Shown: piece by piece, positions 34,913 to 48,112 of the stretch
How the letters are laid out: each line of letters begins with the position of its first letter
Position numbering within the stretch: position 1 is the first letter of the stretch
NCBI GenBank assembly: GCA_029706075.1
Contig: JAINUG010000074.1
Coordinates: 342,001-406,000 of the forward strand
Direction: 5' to 3'
DNA length: 64,000 nucleotides
DNA from: Aldrovandia affinis
Taxonomy: Eukaryota; Chordata; Actinopteri; Notacanthiformes; Halosauridae
The notes under the pieces: generated by a model
The model's input: the letters and a program-made list of their open reading frames with translations, nothing else
Told to the model about the DNA's origin: nothing
Database searches by the model: none
Translations under genes and position numbers: made by a program

Positions 34913-36927
34913 TATATAGCTCAACCCGTAAATCAAAACATTCAAAGCTTCAAAAACCATATAAATGGGCCCCCAGATATATCGCAACAGTAAAGGCACT
35001 CGGCAGGAACGCAGGTCGCCAGCTCCGGTTGGGAGTACCGCTAGGGGGCGGTTAAAAGTAATCGCAAATTCATGGGTAACACATGTCTTATTGATACCTG
35101 ATCAATTGAATGCTCTTGTCTGATTTTCTGAATGGAGCTGGAGCTCACCTGTGCAATTTTGCCCTGTTCTCTTGCACCCAATTACACATTTCGGTTCAGC
35201 GTAGCCCGTGTCTCCCGAACATCTTAAATCTCTTTCCCCTCTGGTCATTTGGAGCCATCTCAATACAGTTCAAACGGCAGACCGGTTATCTCTGTCTCTT
35301 GGCAGTGCCATAAACAGCCTCAAGTAAAAGGAGCCGTTTAGAGTGAGCTGCAGAATGATTGCATTTCTGGACAGAGACATCATCTGTAGCCACTGTTGGC
35401 TGTTTGAGCACTTAGACGGCAAGATCCTTGATCTTGAGGCCCAACTGGCTTGTCTCTGCTGTAAAAATTAATGAGCAGTAGGTCTACTGCAGGAATTGAT
35501 TTGTGTTTCTTTAGGGAAATTGTGTGTATGCCTCAAAACGGGTAGTTGGGACTCAGTCGTTTTAAACTGGGCAGTTTTTAATCAGTCAGGGAGTTGGGTG
35601 ACTGTGGGTTTTCATCGAAAGGAATGGTATGCACATTGTACAGGGGCAGTATGTTCAGAAATCGTGGTTTCTTACCCACTGTAGCCCTCGTAGGAAGAGT
35701 ATCTGGGCCATAATTTTGAGAGCAGTATGAGTCATTAGCCCTTTGGCACTCCATAGGAGTGTGGTTTGATGTAGAAAAAAGCTGCAAATGTGTATCTGGA
35801 CTAGCTATGTGCATCATTAAGTGTTATGAAATATTGTTTGCTGGAATTAACTTTTTCTAACAAAATCATTCGCTTACCATGCGGCATAAAGTGTTGCTTA
35901 ATACATAATAAACTTTGGTTTACAACTACGTGAATCCATGGTGTGATGGATCGAGTGGTGGCCTCTTGTGCTAAATACAAGAGTTTGATTCTTTATTCCT
36001 TTATTCCTAGGAACGACCAATCAGATTAATCAAATGCTTGGTAATAAAATGCTTTTGTATTTGATGGATAATGTATTGCTTTTCCATTCAGAATTTAGAT
36101 ACTGCACATAGCATTAGCTGAAGTGGATATGACTTTATTAATTTGAAGAAATAAATAAAGTTCTGTCAGCAGAACAAGTGGGCATAGGTGGAAATTAAAG
36201 GGAAACTTCACAGTGACACGAGAAAAAAGTATTAACGCATGTAATACCAGCTTACTGGGGCTTACAGAAGCAGTAGCAGCCCTTACAGAGTTGAAGTCTT
36301 GACACAGTGCTAGTCTGTGCTAGTGCGGTCTAGACTATAGGCCCAATTACAACCCTAGGTGGGCTGAACGGCCTGTTCTTGTCATTACATTTCCTTTTGT
36401 TCTTACGTCGTATAAATACAGTGTAGTAATGGGACATTTTAGATACTTTTGCAGTCTATAGAATGTTTATAGCTCTCTTAACAAATGCTTTGCTCAAGTA
36501 CTATTTGTTTGCGATACCTCACCCTCACCCCCTACCCTCTGCATCGATTGGCCCGTTTACAAATCAAGAGCTGTCTCTAATCTATATGTCCTCTTGTGAG
36601 TGCTGTGGCTGTGTAATGGCACACATTCAGAGGGCACAAAGACTCTGAAGGAGAACAATTAGCGCAACTGGGGGCAATCATCGTAACCACGGCTGCCGGC
36701 GACTGTGAGTAAGACATCATTAAACACTGATTAAACACTCCATAACCTCCTCTGAGGTGGAGAGGGGACAAACGGTGGAGAAAACAGAGAGAAAGAAAAA
36801 AGAAAGAAGTCACATTCCAGTGGCATCTTTGAAGAAATGCACATGCACGTTCGGAAATAACAGCAGATATGTGGAGCGCAAAGAATACAAATTTTGTAAT
36901 GAGACAGGAGTCGGGTTAGCAGAGGGT

Positions 36928-36930
36928 AGT

Positions 36931-36975
<45 letters not shown>
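36928..36975. repeat. (GT)n microsatellite
   Basis: About 22 GT units ending in a GTGC variant. Confidence 0.95.
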
Positions 36976-36979
<4 letters not shown>

Positions 36980-38654
36980 CGTGAGTGTGTGGTGGAGATG
37001 TATCGGTGCGTCTTTCATGTGCATCATTATCACTTCAGTCCATATGAGCAATTAGCTGCCACTTGATGTTTCTTGTTGATTTTTATTGAACCCTTCTGAG
37101 GCCTGAATCACGCGCTCTATGATGGCAGCCCACCTTACATCCGGAGGGCTCTTGCCTCCAGACTCACAGCCGCTGGGGACTAGTGGTGAGCTCATTACTT
37201 TCTGACAGGATGCTGCCAAAAAAAGGGAGGTGGGTTTAAATAAATTGGGGTTTTGCTTTTTTGGTTATTTTATTTGGTATGGTTACCCCCCAACCCCCTC
37301 GTCTTATTATCCAGTCCACATGTTTTCCTCTTTTCATCCCTTATCCCAGGAAGGATTCCCATTCAATCCACTTAAGGAATTTGCATGTTCTCTTCAAACG
37401 AATAAATCTCGATGATCAATGGGGTTGCGCTGGAAGCGAAAGACCACAAATCATTTTTCTGGACTTTGATGTCTCTTGAGCAAACAATAAATCAGGAGAT
37501 ATATACATAATTAAGCAGACGTTTGTGAAGTCGCTACGAGTTATTCTAAAGGTAGGGCAAACTCAGTTTGCTTGAATAAGCGTCAAATTGATAGAATTTT
37601 AAAGCGATGTTCATTTGGTTATATCTACGTGTATAGATGTTTGTAATAGAGTTGCCGTGCGGGAAAGTATAGTTCAAACAAATGTGTATCTGTGTTTCTG
37701 GTAAAGAAAAATATAAACGGGCCTGTTAATTCCCCTTCTGCTGTCAAGACAAAATGTTGCTAATTTAACTATGGCAAATAGTATTTTTTTAAGGTAAATA
37801 AAGTATTCAGGGGTATTAGGGAAGTATTAAACAGGTTCATCTGTAGTTGTTTTTTGTTGTTGGTGGTGTTGTTTTTTTATTGCAGTACGTCAGCTGCAAT
37901 AAAAAGGCATTGCAAATTATTTTCAGGTGCCTTTGATACAATATTCAGGTAATCTCCAGTCTGCTGTGAGAAGCCACTGACCCTGATAAATAAATAGAAA
38001 TGTGTATGTGCCGGCTGGAGCCTGCGTCCATTGATCTTGGTTTGTGCAGTACAAACAAGAACTCTGAAAGCACTATACTCGCTCTGTGGGAAGCTGGGGT
38101 ACTCCACCGCCATTATTGTTCGACAATACACAAAGGGATTTATGTATTGGGTGAGTCGGAACACCTCACCCAACCACGCCTCTGTCTTCGCACTCCCAAA
38201 TGCGTATTCTTACTCTTCTCTCTGTCCTTGAATAGAATTCCCTAGTGAAGGCTAGGGCTATGGTCACCCACTCACACGGCGCTGCCACCATCCTCCCCTG
38301 CCCGTCCATGTACCATCCCTTCCTTGTTCTATTTTCAAACGCAAAGTATTTTTTTCCTCTCCTTTGTATTTCATGCCTAGCCCATAATGATGTGGTTTTG
38401 TATAGTGACTACAGCTTATTTAAGAGAGACATGAAGCTCCGAATCCAGGGGTATTTTCCTCAGGCACAACAGGAGCAGTTTCTTTTCTGTAGATAGGAAT
38501 CCCATAATCAGGATGTCAACTGCATTAGCAGTGAGGTCATTGGAGAATTCAGGTCAAAGATTTTTTGCATAGCCTTTTGTATTGTTGAAAGGGGGCAGGG
38601 AGCCGTGTTCTTATTCTGTGACGCAGAGTTGATATTGTTCAGCAGAATATTTAC

Positions 38655-38712
38655 ATTTTTACATTTTAAGCATTTAGCAGACACTCTTATCCAGAGCGAC
38701 TTACAAGATGTG
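38655..38712 (+). repeat. SINE-type conserved tail fragment
   Basis: TTAGCAGACACTCTTATCCA followed by GAGCGACTTACAAGATGTG, nearly identical to the block at 8838-8906. Confidence 0.75.
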
Positions 38713-39950
38713 TAATATTATGAATTGTGTCGTGCTTTATGTGTCGAGTCGTGCTTTATGTGTCGAGTCATCTTGCACACGAAACATCTGTCTAAAAGAC
38801 AAGAAATAATGTTTTGTCTTTAGTATTTTAGTTTAGCGTTGTAGTATTGAAATTGTCGTGCTGCAGCCCTCTCTGCCAATTTTGGAGAGCGTAGACAAGC
38901 TCTCCTCTGAAACACGTCAGTCACCGCTTCTTTTCAATTCACAGTCCACCAGTTAAGCTCGCCAGTTAAGAGTCAGAGGAGGACATCATTGTTCGTGTGT
39001 AGCTTGTGCGGGCAAACTCTGCAGTACAGTGACCATACTGAATGTACACCGAGGAGGTCCCTGAACCAGTGTAGGAATGAACTTCCTGAATTGACTGAAC
39101 TGAAATGAGAACTGACCCCAGCCCTACCATCCCGTCAGCTCCAGGAGCCTCCGCTCCAACAGGAAGTGTGCGACTTCAAGCGTTGAGCCACAGCCTGGCT
39201 CACGAGCTGATGGAGGCCAGAGGTCGCCATGACAAACTAAAGCAGAAGGAGAAAGAAGGAGAAAGGAGGGGGGAAACAAATGCAGGGATGCGTACAGAAA
39301 GAGAGAGAGTTTTGTAATGTAACAAGAACAGAATGAAGGATTTGTATCGTATCTAGGTAAAATAATCATGGGTCGTCCCTTAAGAATGCTTTATTTCTAA
39401 AAAACCCCAAAAAGCAAACAGAAAGTCCAGCCCGCACCATATGTGTGTAAGGGGAAACTCAAGGAGATCTTTCACGTTTGTTTCCTGGGGACCACCCAAT
39501 GTCTCACCCCGACCCTCCTCCCCTGGAAAAACCAAAGAAATAGAACCAAGTTAAAAAAATGAAGTGAAAAATAACAAAAAAGGTGCTCTCTCAAAAAAAC
39601 ACAGGGCCCCTGACAGGGCCGCCACATTTTTTTTCCCTTTTCCCTTTTTGAGCAAAAATTCAAAGCATCAAATGCGACGAAACGCATATACTGTATGCCG
39701 CATTAAAAAAAGACAAAAGGCCCTTTCAAAACCATACTTTGGCCTTGTTTTTCACAGCGTTTTTTTCACCAATTGTTTTGTGAGGTAATTGAATAAGAAC
39801 AGTAATGACAAGTTCGTTAGTTGCTTCGTTAGTAACGACAAGTGAGTTAGAACCATTCGCTGGCAGAACACAGACCCAGGATGTACACAAACACACACAA
39901 AAGACTGCGAGCCACGCTGCCTGCATGAAAATAAGGGAGAAGCCCTCCCC
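38713..39950. other. Intergenic, no gene recognised
   Basis: Contains a short duplication (GTGTCGAGTCGTGCTTTAT / GTGTCGAGTCATC) at 38728-38772. The open frames on both strands have no domain. Confidence 0.45.
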
Positions 39951-40300
39951 CTTTCACCCGAAGCCACAGCGTGCGGTTTGTGTGCGCCGCTCTAAAAATG
40001 GCAGCCGGCCTCTGGAGAGCGGCCCCCACCATAATGGTCGCGTGGGTGTGGCCCCTTGTACATGGCTTTTGAGGGGGCCCCTCCCGGACGCCCGCACCCC
40101 GTGCCAGCGCCCAAGGGCTCCAGGCTGCCTGACCAGAGACACCACGGCCAGCCCACGCTGCGCCCAGATTCCCTCCCTGTGTCACTGCCCCCTGCTGGAG
40201 GCACACGGCACGGTGCTCGTCGACGCAATCCGTCGCACAGCGCAGCCCAGCGACCCCACAGCGCTCGTTCAGCTCTCCTTACGTCCACACCGTCTCTACG
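39951..40300. other. GC-rich block, orphan
   Basis: Markedly GC-rich against AT-rich flanks, with many CpGs and an AAAATGGCAGCC (YY1-like) motif at 39996-40007. Overlapping frames are open on both strands, as expected for GC-rich sequence, and none matches a family. It could be a promoter of a non-coding RNA, an enhancer, or a decayed exon. Confidence 0.35.
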
Positions 40301-40573
40301 TGTGAAACAAAGCAGTACCAAAAGGGGACTTGTGCACAAAGACACTGAGGGTTTAACCTGGACCGGCACTTTAATATAAACCCATTTAGAAGACGTGGGG
40401 ACCACAGAACTTAGAATCTCAGCTCAGCTACTAAAGCCCGTAAGTTGTCATATTGACACAGATCTTACTATTAAGACATGAAATAATTCCATAAAGAATA
40501 ACGATGCATTTCATAATATATTCATTTTGGTAAACTGTATCTATTCAGTTTACAGTCTGGACTTGTTCATATG

Positions 40574-40635
<62 letters not shown>

Positions 40636-40646
40636 GTATATATATG
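40574..40646. repeat. (CA)n(TA)n microsatellite
   Basis: About 24 CA units followed by TA-rich repeats. Confidence 0.95.
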
Positions 40647-41094
40647 CTGTGTATATAGTATTTGTGCATGGGTCTTCACTTGTTCAAATGTTTGAATCCT
40701 ACATATAAATCGACAGAGATTCTAGATATTTTACAGTTGAAATATTTTTCATTGGTTTTATTGTTTTGACGATACAATATAGAATGCTCTAATGATTTCC
40801 TTAATGAATGACCTTCCGATGTGCCTACTGTGGAAGATTAGGATCAGGCAGGGGGTGAAGTTAGTAAACTCCTGGTTTGAATCAATGGAGGGGGCCTCGC
40901 AGTAGGCTGTTTTATTGCTTCTCCCCTTTGGTTTTAAACAGATCTGCCTGTTTGTGGAAGTGCGGCTGGCGGTCGGCTTCCCGGCTTGCAAGGCAGCGGC
41001 ATTTAATTGGTCTTTGTTGTGGAGGTGGGGGGGAGGGGAGCCTGCGGTCACTGCTGCACAATGGACCTTTAGGCTGCCAACTTCTTACACACAA

Positions 41095-41190
41095 GTTATA
41101 CATACATACATACATACCTACACACACACATACATACATACACACACACACACACACTCATACACACACATACATACAGTACATACGTAC
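41095..41190. repeat. (CATA)n/(CA)n array, left segment
   Basis: Tetranucleotide CATA units mixed with CA runs. The same unit types resume at 42363-42443 and 42890-42940 on the other sides of two DNA transposons. Confidence 0.9.
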
Positions 41191-41348
41191 ACACTCAAAA
41201 AATTCAGAAAAGTATATTCCTTAATAATAATGCCTTGGCACAAACCACAATCGAATGGTTCACAAATTATAATTTTTTCCCCAGAAAAATCAAGAATCAC
41301 AGATATTCACACCGCTGTTATCAGTACTTTGTGGTCCATCCCTTTCCA

Positions 41349-42120
41349 TTATAACAGCAAGTAGTCGCCTTCTGTAGTGTCGTACAAGTTATAGAACTTC
41401 TTGGTGGGGATCCTCAACCATTCCTCCATGCATAATTGTTCTAGTTCCTTCAGATTCTTGGGTTAATGTTTGTGGACTGCTTTTTTTAGTTCAAACCACA
41501 AATGTTCAATTGGACTCAGGTCTGGAGACTGAGGTGGCCACGTCAGGACATTGATCTTGTGCTCTGTCAACCATTTCTTAGTTTCTTTGGACGTATGTTT
41601 GGGATTGTTGTCTTGTTGGAAGGTCCATCTGTGGCCAAGGTGTAGCTTCCTGGCAGAGGGAACAAGATTTTTGAACAAAATGTCTTGGTACATGCTGGAG
41701 TTCATGGTTCCATCTATTTTAATAAGAGCACCAGGGCCTGTGGATGCAAAACAACCCCAAAGCATTAAAGATCCACCACCATGTTTCACCGTAGGAATGA
41801 GGTGCTTTTCAACATTACTTGCATTCTTTGGACGCCAAACATAATGCTGATGTGCATGTCCAAAAAGCTTGATTCGGCCACAAGACACGGTTCCAATTGT
41901 AGTTCAGATGTAGTTCAAGATGCCTTTTTCGGTGAATTGTCTTCAAAAGAGGCTTCCTTCTTGCAACTCTGCCATAAGCGGCCTAAAACTTCCTAATAAT
42001 TGACACAACAGTGGAAAGCATTATCTTTTAATTTTTTAGTTTGTTGTAGCCATCTCCTGATCTGTAGAGGTCAATAACCTTTTGTCTGATGCTTTCAGGG
42101 AGTTCTTTGCCTTTCACCAT
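41349..42120 (-). pseudogene. Tc1/mariner transposase pseudogene, internally deleted
   Basis: The minus strand starts MVKGKELPESIRQKVIDLYR (ATG at 42120), as in fish Tc1-like transposases. It then loses its frame and most of the second HTH/linker region. It resumes as KLFGHAHQHYVWRPKNAS, then QDNNPKHTS and WPPQSPDLSPIEHLW. An in-frame TAA at 41463-41465 interrupts the conserved end, and the relic stop is near 41349. The second catalytic Asp (QDN) and the Glu (PIEHLW) are visible; the usual first Asp (DESK-type box) is replaced by CGRIK. The span is about 250 codons against about 340 in intact members, so it is dead. The element itself runs from roughly 41190 to 42364, ending in a TACAGTAGGCTG-like terminus on the minus strand. 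Confidence 0.9.
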
Positions 42121-42362
42121 GATGATGGCTGACCACAGTATTTCAAACGTGTGTTCCCTCCTTTTTATACGCTAGGGAAACAGGATACCATTGTAGGCCA
42201 CTGTATAGTTCCATAACCTTTCATTGAACTTCAAATGAGTTGTATATTTATGAAGATTTGTTTTTGTTGGATTAAATTTAAAAGAATAGTTAGGGGTATG
42301 AATAATTGTGATCCAGAAGTTTTCTGGAAAAAAATATTATTAATAATACAAATGCAGCCTAC

Positions 42363-42443
42363 TGTATGTACATACATACATACACACATACACACACACA
42401 CATATATACATACATACGTACACACATACATACATACACACAA
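42363..42443. repeat. (CATA)n/(CA)n array, middle segment
   Basis: CATACATACATACACACATA-type units between the Tc1 relic and the next element. Confidence 0.9.
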
Positions 42444-42453
42444 GATATACATA

Positions 42454-42887
42454 CAGTGGAGTCCAAAAGTCCAAGTCCACTACCAAGATCGATTTGTTTT
42501 CATCATTCATCAAAAACGAACACAAAAGTTTTACTCAGGAGAACAATTTGACCTCTAACTACTTCACTAAGCTCTGCTGACATAATTACAAATAGCTTCA
42601 AAAACTTTTGCAAGGGAAGTGTCCTTTTTCAAGATTAAAGCACCTGCAGTAGCAAAGAGAACACATAGAGGACCATATTAATGACGTCAATATCCGGTAT
42701 TCGTTGTTACAATACCAAAACAACTCACACTGTGTATTAGGAGTGTCCATGTATTAAAACTTGAATGAAAAATATGGTGTCACAACGTTTTGAGGAAATA
42801 AAAGGCAATGGTGTGCAAACAAAATATTTATAGATATTTCTATTTCATACCATCCTTTCTCAAACAAACTTAAAAAAAACCCCACTG
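42454..42887. mobile_element. Tc1-like non-autonomous element (434 bp)
   Basis: The left end reads TA then CAGTGGAGTCCAAAAGTCC. The right end, read on the minus strand, is TA then CAGTGGGGTTTT. The TA flanks and short matching termini (CAGTGGxGT) fit Tc1/mariner. There is no coding potential inside. The matched terminus is short, so the exact borders are moderately certain. Confidence 0.55.
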
Positions 42888-44956
42888 TACATATATCTAT
42901 ACACGCACATACTATACATACATACATACAGTACATACACACATTAATGGAAATATGCAACCAAAAATGTGCACTGACACAGTGACATTGATATGCTCAA
43001 AAATACGCATCCACAGATACAAGGACTCATATGCATTTAAATTTGCACAGAATCTAAATAAATTCCAAAGACAGACATGTAGAAAAACGAACTTAAGATC
43101 AAAAGCAAACGATGGCTAGGAGGAGAGGAAGGGAAAAGTATATAGTGTATGTTTTATACAAGAATAGTTATTCTGCTCCACTTCCCTTTTGAATCAAGTC
43201 TTTTTCCTTGAGAAGTGTTATGCGGATTTTTGTGATCGTGACCCATGAACATAAACATCCCTCGCAGCCACTGGCGTCATTTCAGCAAGAGCCAGGGTGT
43301 GGCAAAGTCACGTCAAATATATTGTGTTGATAATAATAGTCTAATTGGCCAATAATAGGATCAATAAATAAATATTACTTTCATACCGTGTTGCTTGACT
43401 AATATTTTAACAGGGAATCCAAACTAAATTTTATCAACGTAGGCTAAAATAGACATATAGACAAAAACGGTAAAACACAACTTTTACTGGCTTATTTAGA
43501 CATGTTTTGAAAATAGAGTATAAAGCCACGGTATGGCAACGGCCATACCCCATACCCAACTGATGCCTGTGGCCACTTGCCATGCTTGCCATGTTTTCAC
43601 TGCAAACCTTTGTCTTTGGAGAAACGGCAGTTGATGGAAGAGAGTGTTCAGTCTGTTTTTGTAAAGGAAGCACAAATGGAAATGGCTAAACATTGTACCA
43701 ATGTGTAAAAAAAAAAAAAAAAAAGTTAATGGGGGAAAATTCTAACTTGGTTTGTATGTCCCTGCTGCTGTGCTGTTCGGGAAGCATGCAATTATCACAT
43801 TTACAGTGAAGAGCTGCTGAATAATGGACTGGAGAGGGTGTTTGTGTCTCTGTAGGCCTTTCAACAGGCTCCACCCCAGCTCCCGACACCAGACCAATGA
43901 GAAGCAGGTGAGTGGGAACGGGTGGAGTGAGGTGGACACCCCATCACCTGAACTGAACTGTAATTTATGTGTTTGTTTGGCCCCCTTATCTTTAATTCCG
44001 TCGATTCACTCTGTGTTTACATTGTAATGGCTGTGACTTTTTAAGCAAACCAGTCTCACAATGTGCTTGTGCAATGTGGTCAGGCCATGAAGCCAGATGG
44101 TGGGACAATGTGAGATGGCTGATGTCATTCAATTGTTTCAAGCATTCCCCTCCAAACTCTGTATCACCTTACCGACATTACAATGGTGGTTTGCTTGGGC
44201 CTTTTCTTTCAATAACAATAGCAATAACAACAGTGAAGGTTCAATCTAATTCTATTTGTAAGAAAGTAGAAATTCCATTCTGTCAAACTGCAGGAAGTAA
44301 TTAAGGGATAAACAAACCCAGCATATGATGATAAAATACGAGCGCTGAAGTTGGGACGGTGTTGGGGTTGGGCAGCAGATAACGCTTGGAGGAATGGTTC
44401 GTACTCACAGCAAAATCATTCGCACAAAGTCGCAACTGCAGTGAGATCCATTCAGCTAAATCGTGCCACACCACCAAAGCAGTCCTGCTGGGCTGCTCTG
44501 TCCACCTCCTCCTCTCTCTCTCTTCATCCCTCTCTCTGCCTTTCCACCACTGTTTGGAAAAGTGAGAAGACACAGTGTCTCAGTGGTGCTACCCTTTGAG
44601 TCTGCCTTTCATTTATTTCTCTTTCTAACCACCTTTTTGTGATTTGTTTGTCCATGACTTGTATTTTTTCGGACATTGTATTCTCTTCCGTGCACATGTT
44701 TTTACAGACCCAGGCTGCTATTCCTGCCCCGTAGTGGCTTCTGCACTCTTTGTGGCAAGGTTTGTGTGTTTTTTGAACAATTTACTCCTAAATTTGGAAA
44801 GTGATGTGCTGTTCTCTCAAAAAACCCAAAAAGAAAATAATACATAGAAAAACCCTCTCAGTTACATTTTTCCATTGAATCCCAAAGTCCTTAGCTCCCT
44901 TCTGTGCGCATACTGCTCTCTGGATACGGCCCTCGCTGCTCACCACAACAGTGGCT
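42888..44956. other. Intergenic, no gene recognised
   Basis: Starts with the right segment of the CATA array (42890-42940). A 19-base A-run is at 43709-43727. Frames lack domains. Confidence 0.5.
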
Positions 44957-45215
44957 CACCATAGCACACACACAAAGTAATACACACATGCTCAAACCCA
45001 CACACGCACACACACTCACAAAACCCATTCAAACACACACGCACAGTCATACACACGCACTGAAACCCATAGTAACGCACACACATAAACACATACACAC
45101 GGGCTCAAACCCACACGCACACATGGACACACGCGCACACACAAACATGCACTCATGCAAATTGACACACACACGCACGCTCGCAAACAACACGCAAACT
45201 CATGCACACCCAGGG
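44957..45215. repeat. CA-rich simple repeat (ACAC with variant steps)
   Basis: About 260 bp of CACACA mixed with CTCA, CGCA and AAACCCA steps. The short His/Thr-rich frames here are artefacts. Confidence 0.9.
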
Positions 45216-45360
45216 CCTTGGGTAGTGTAACAGTTAAACCATTCGCCCAGAATGCAAGTTGCCCACTGCGGCTGTGGTTCGAAACCCGGCTGCGCCAGTC
45301 CGGCTCTGGCAATTGGCTGACCGCCCCAGAGGGAGGGAGGGAGGGAGGGAGGGTGAGCCG
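45216..45360 (+). mobile_element. tRNA-derived SINE, second family
   Basis: The head carries an A-box-like GGGTAGTGTAACAGTTAAAC and a perfect B box GGTTCGAAACC (45279-45289). A body (CGGCTCTGGCAATTGGCTGA) and a (GGGA)n tail follow. It differs from the family at 31610 and 50310. It is inserted within the CA-repeat region. Confidence 0.7.
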
Positions 45361-45705
45361 GCACAGGCTCCCCGAGAACAAACAACACGAACATGCAAAC
45401 TCATACACACGGGCTCAAACCCATACATACTCATACAAACATACATGCACATACACACACACAAAACTATACACACACACACTCACACAAACACACACAC
45501 GCAAACTCATACACATAAGTTCAATCTCATATGTATGCACACACACACACACACACACACACACAATTTACAAAACATTCATACATATATATATATATAT
45601 ATACTGTATATATACAAATATATACGTATATATACAAAGAATGCATGAATGGACACACGTGGTCACAGACACATTCTCCAGAATACAGAATACACACCAA
45701 TATAT

Positions 45706-45750
<45 letters not shown>

Positions 45751-46100
45751 CACAAGAGAGAAATATACTGTTATTATTTTTGGAAACTGAAATGGAAACT
45801 GGCACCAATTAAGGAAACCATCAAGCAACCCCAATGTAATCGTCGTGCCTGGAACCAAATAGCATGCATCAGAGAGTCAGATTTTTAAGAGAACATATTT
45901 TGGGTACAATGACAGATATGCTCCAGTTCTCATGAATTAAATCAAATAAGGATTTATAGACATGTAGGGCTTTAAAATAAAACACATGGTGTCAATCAAT
46001 TAGTGTTGGGAAACTAATCCTCGGAATCTATAATGTCGATCTAAGCACAACATTTAATTGTTCTCACACATACACACACACACAGACAGAGACACACACA
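45361..46100. repeat. CA-rich arrays with (TA)n and (CA)22 core
   Basis: (CA)n at 45450-45512, 45539-45564 and 45705-45754; (TA)n at 45584-45625. AT-rich spacer to 46100 with more CACACA at 46068-46105. Confidence 0.9.
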
Positions 46101-46105
46101 CACAA

Positions 46106-46970
46106 TCACACACAAATTGTACAACAAATCTATACAAGATATACTATCTAAACAAATGAAAAATCAGTGTATGACTTTGAAATTTGTTTTTCAAAATCAT
46201 TTTGATACCTTTAGTTTCAATTCACTTTCTTCTGTTGCTTTGAAAAGCGCTGTGTGGATTCAGAGTTTCATTTTGGTAAAAAACAGACACTTTTTAAGAT
46301 ACCACTGCTTACAGTGTCAATTTCTTTGTTTATTAAAGATTATTCTTTGAATACATAAAATGAACAGTGAAGTTTTTGGGTTTCTGTTTAGTTCCTCTCA
46401 GCAGAAATATGATACCACGTGGAGCCCCTCACAGAGATGAAAATAGTACAACAGTGAAATCAGTGTATTTTTTGTTTGTTTAATTTCCCAATTGCTATAA
46501 TGATTCAAATGTAATTCATTTTTGGTGGTAGCCAATTCAAAATTATTGTTGAAAGACAAGAATGACAGGAAAATGAATTTGAGTTGGATGTATTTTGATG
46601 TATAAACGTATGGATATAGTTTTTAAAATACACACTAAGATGAAATGAGAGCAATGAGCCGGGATCCGGCAAGAGAAATTCATGTTTTTGTTTTAGTTAA
46701 ATACTTACTAATTATGCCCTCAATAAGTGGGCCAATGAATTGCTTCCTGCAGAAAATGTAGTTCTTTCAAAAAGAAAAGGGAAAGAAATGGTGGTGAGAT
46801 TGGTGTTGTCTCCAATGTAATGGGCTAATGATATTCTGGACCCCTGGCTCTGCTCCTGTCTTTCCAGTGGGGGGGGGGGCAGGCCTTGGGAGTGCAAGAG
46901 CAGCTCTGTGCTGCTGCGGAACCACTAATAGCTGCCACATTCACCCAGCACTGTGACGCCATGCCACACG
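46106..46970. other. AT-rich intergenic, no gene recognised
   Basis: Only short frames without a domain. Confidence 0.5.
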
Positions 46971-47100
46971 CTTGTCTCACAGACACACACACACGCACGT
47001 ACACATACACACAGTCACACACAGACGCGCCCACGCATACACACAATCACATACTCACATACACACAGACACACGGACACATATGCACATACACACAGAC
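46971..47100. repeat. CA-rich simple repeat
   Basis: CACACA with variant ACGC, GACA and ATAC steps. Confidence 0.9.
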
Positions 47101-48005
47101 TTGGCACCACAGCTGCATTTGCATCAGCATTCATTACGACTGGACTGTGGTACATACACATTTCTTTAATGATACAAGTGTGTTGCCGTCATAACAATGG
47201 ACAACATTTCTGGACTTATCACTGAGGAAACACATCAGGCTCCATGAGATACTTCAAAGTATTTGTGCTCTTCCAGATAATTTGATACTATCAACAGCAG
47301 CTTTTCAGAAGTATAAACTATAACTAATACACAGTGTATTTGTGGGTATTGTCAAAGATGCCCAGGGAGTTCTCCGACATTAGTTTCAATAAACCCACCA
47401 ATACACTCTCGTTTTCCTTTATTTTGTCCATCTTATCCTGAATCCCTTTTTCAAGCAAAGTAAGTTTTGGTCTTGTCCTCAACAAGCCATAACACGTGTT
47501 TGTTGATATCAGTACTTGAGTAGGAATCCACTGAGCACCTAATGCAGATGTTTTAATGAAGTTGCACTACACATTAACACATTCAGTGGGATTAGAATAG
47601 ATTTAGATCAGATTCATGACCACGTCTGATACTTGTTCTAAGCAGTACTGTTACCCCTGCCTTTTGAATACATAGAAACTGTATTTGTAGAGTAAAAATA
47701 TTGAACTGTCTATGAACAAAGTCAGGCTCTTCAGTCCTCACTCCCCCAGCTCCTGAGTTTTGTCATCTCAAACATCGAAATCCTACTCTCTGCCCCTCAC
47801 TAATTCCCCTGTCCAACTTTACTAATCTTACCCCCCTCCCTCCCTCCCCCCCTCTCAGTTGGACTCATGTGGGACTGATTGAGCCTGAGGATTCTTCCCT
47901 CATGAAAGGCTCCTGTGGTTGAATGCAAGCAAGCCACTGGGACTCCAATCTCGCACTGGTTAATGAGACCACCAGCCCCCCTCCCCGTCTCTCGTCCTCC
48001 CTCTA
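47101..48005. other. Intergenic, no gene recognised
   Basis: C/T-rich at 47829-47858. No exon supported. Confidence 0.45.
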
Positions 48006-48112
48006 GCACACACACACATGCGCACGTACTCATAGACACACATATGCAAACACATACATGCACATACACATGTGCGTGCGTGCGCACATACACATGCACA
48101 CAGATATAACAT
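48006..48112. repeat. CA/TG-rich simple repeat
   Basis: CACACATGCGCAC-type mixed repeat. Confidence 0.9.

Larger units (their letters stand above)
33421..38651. other. Intergenic DNA with LINE tail, hairpin and (GT)n
   Basis: At 33890-33985 a block ending ATAAAAATAAAATTGATTGA resembles the 3' tail of fish L2-type LINEs. A perfect hairpin is at 34875-34912 and (GT)n at 36928-36974. Other frames (for example 34068-34304) have no recognisable domain. No exon is supported. Confidence 0.5.

Noticed and set aside
40912..41364. Frames rich in His/Thr/Tyr or Cys/Val
   Set aside because: Translations of CA and CATA repeats; the same applies to the frames at 42231-42558, 45016-45858, 46825-47225 and 48072-48717.
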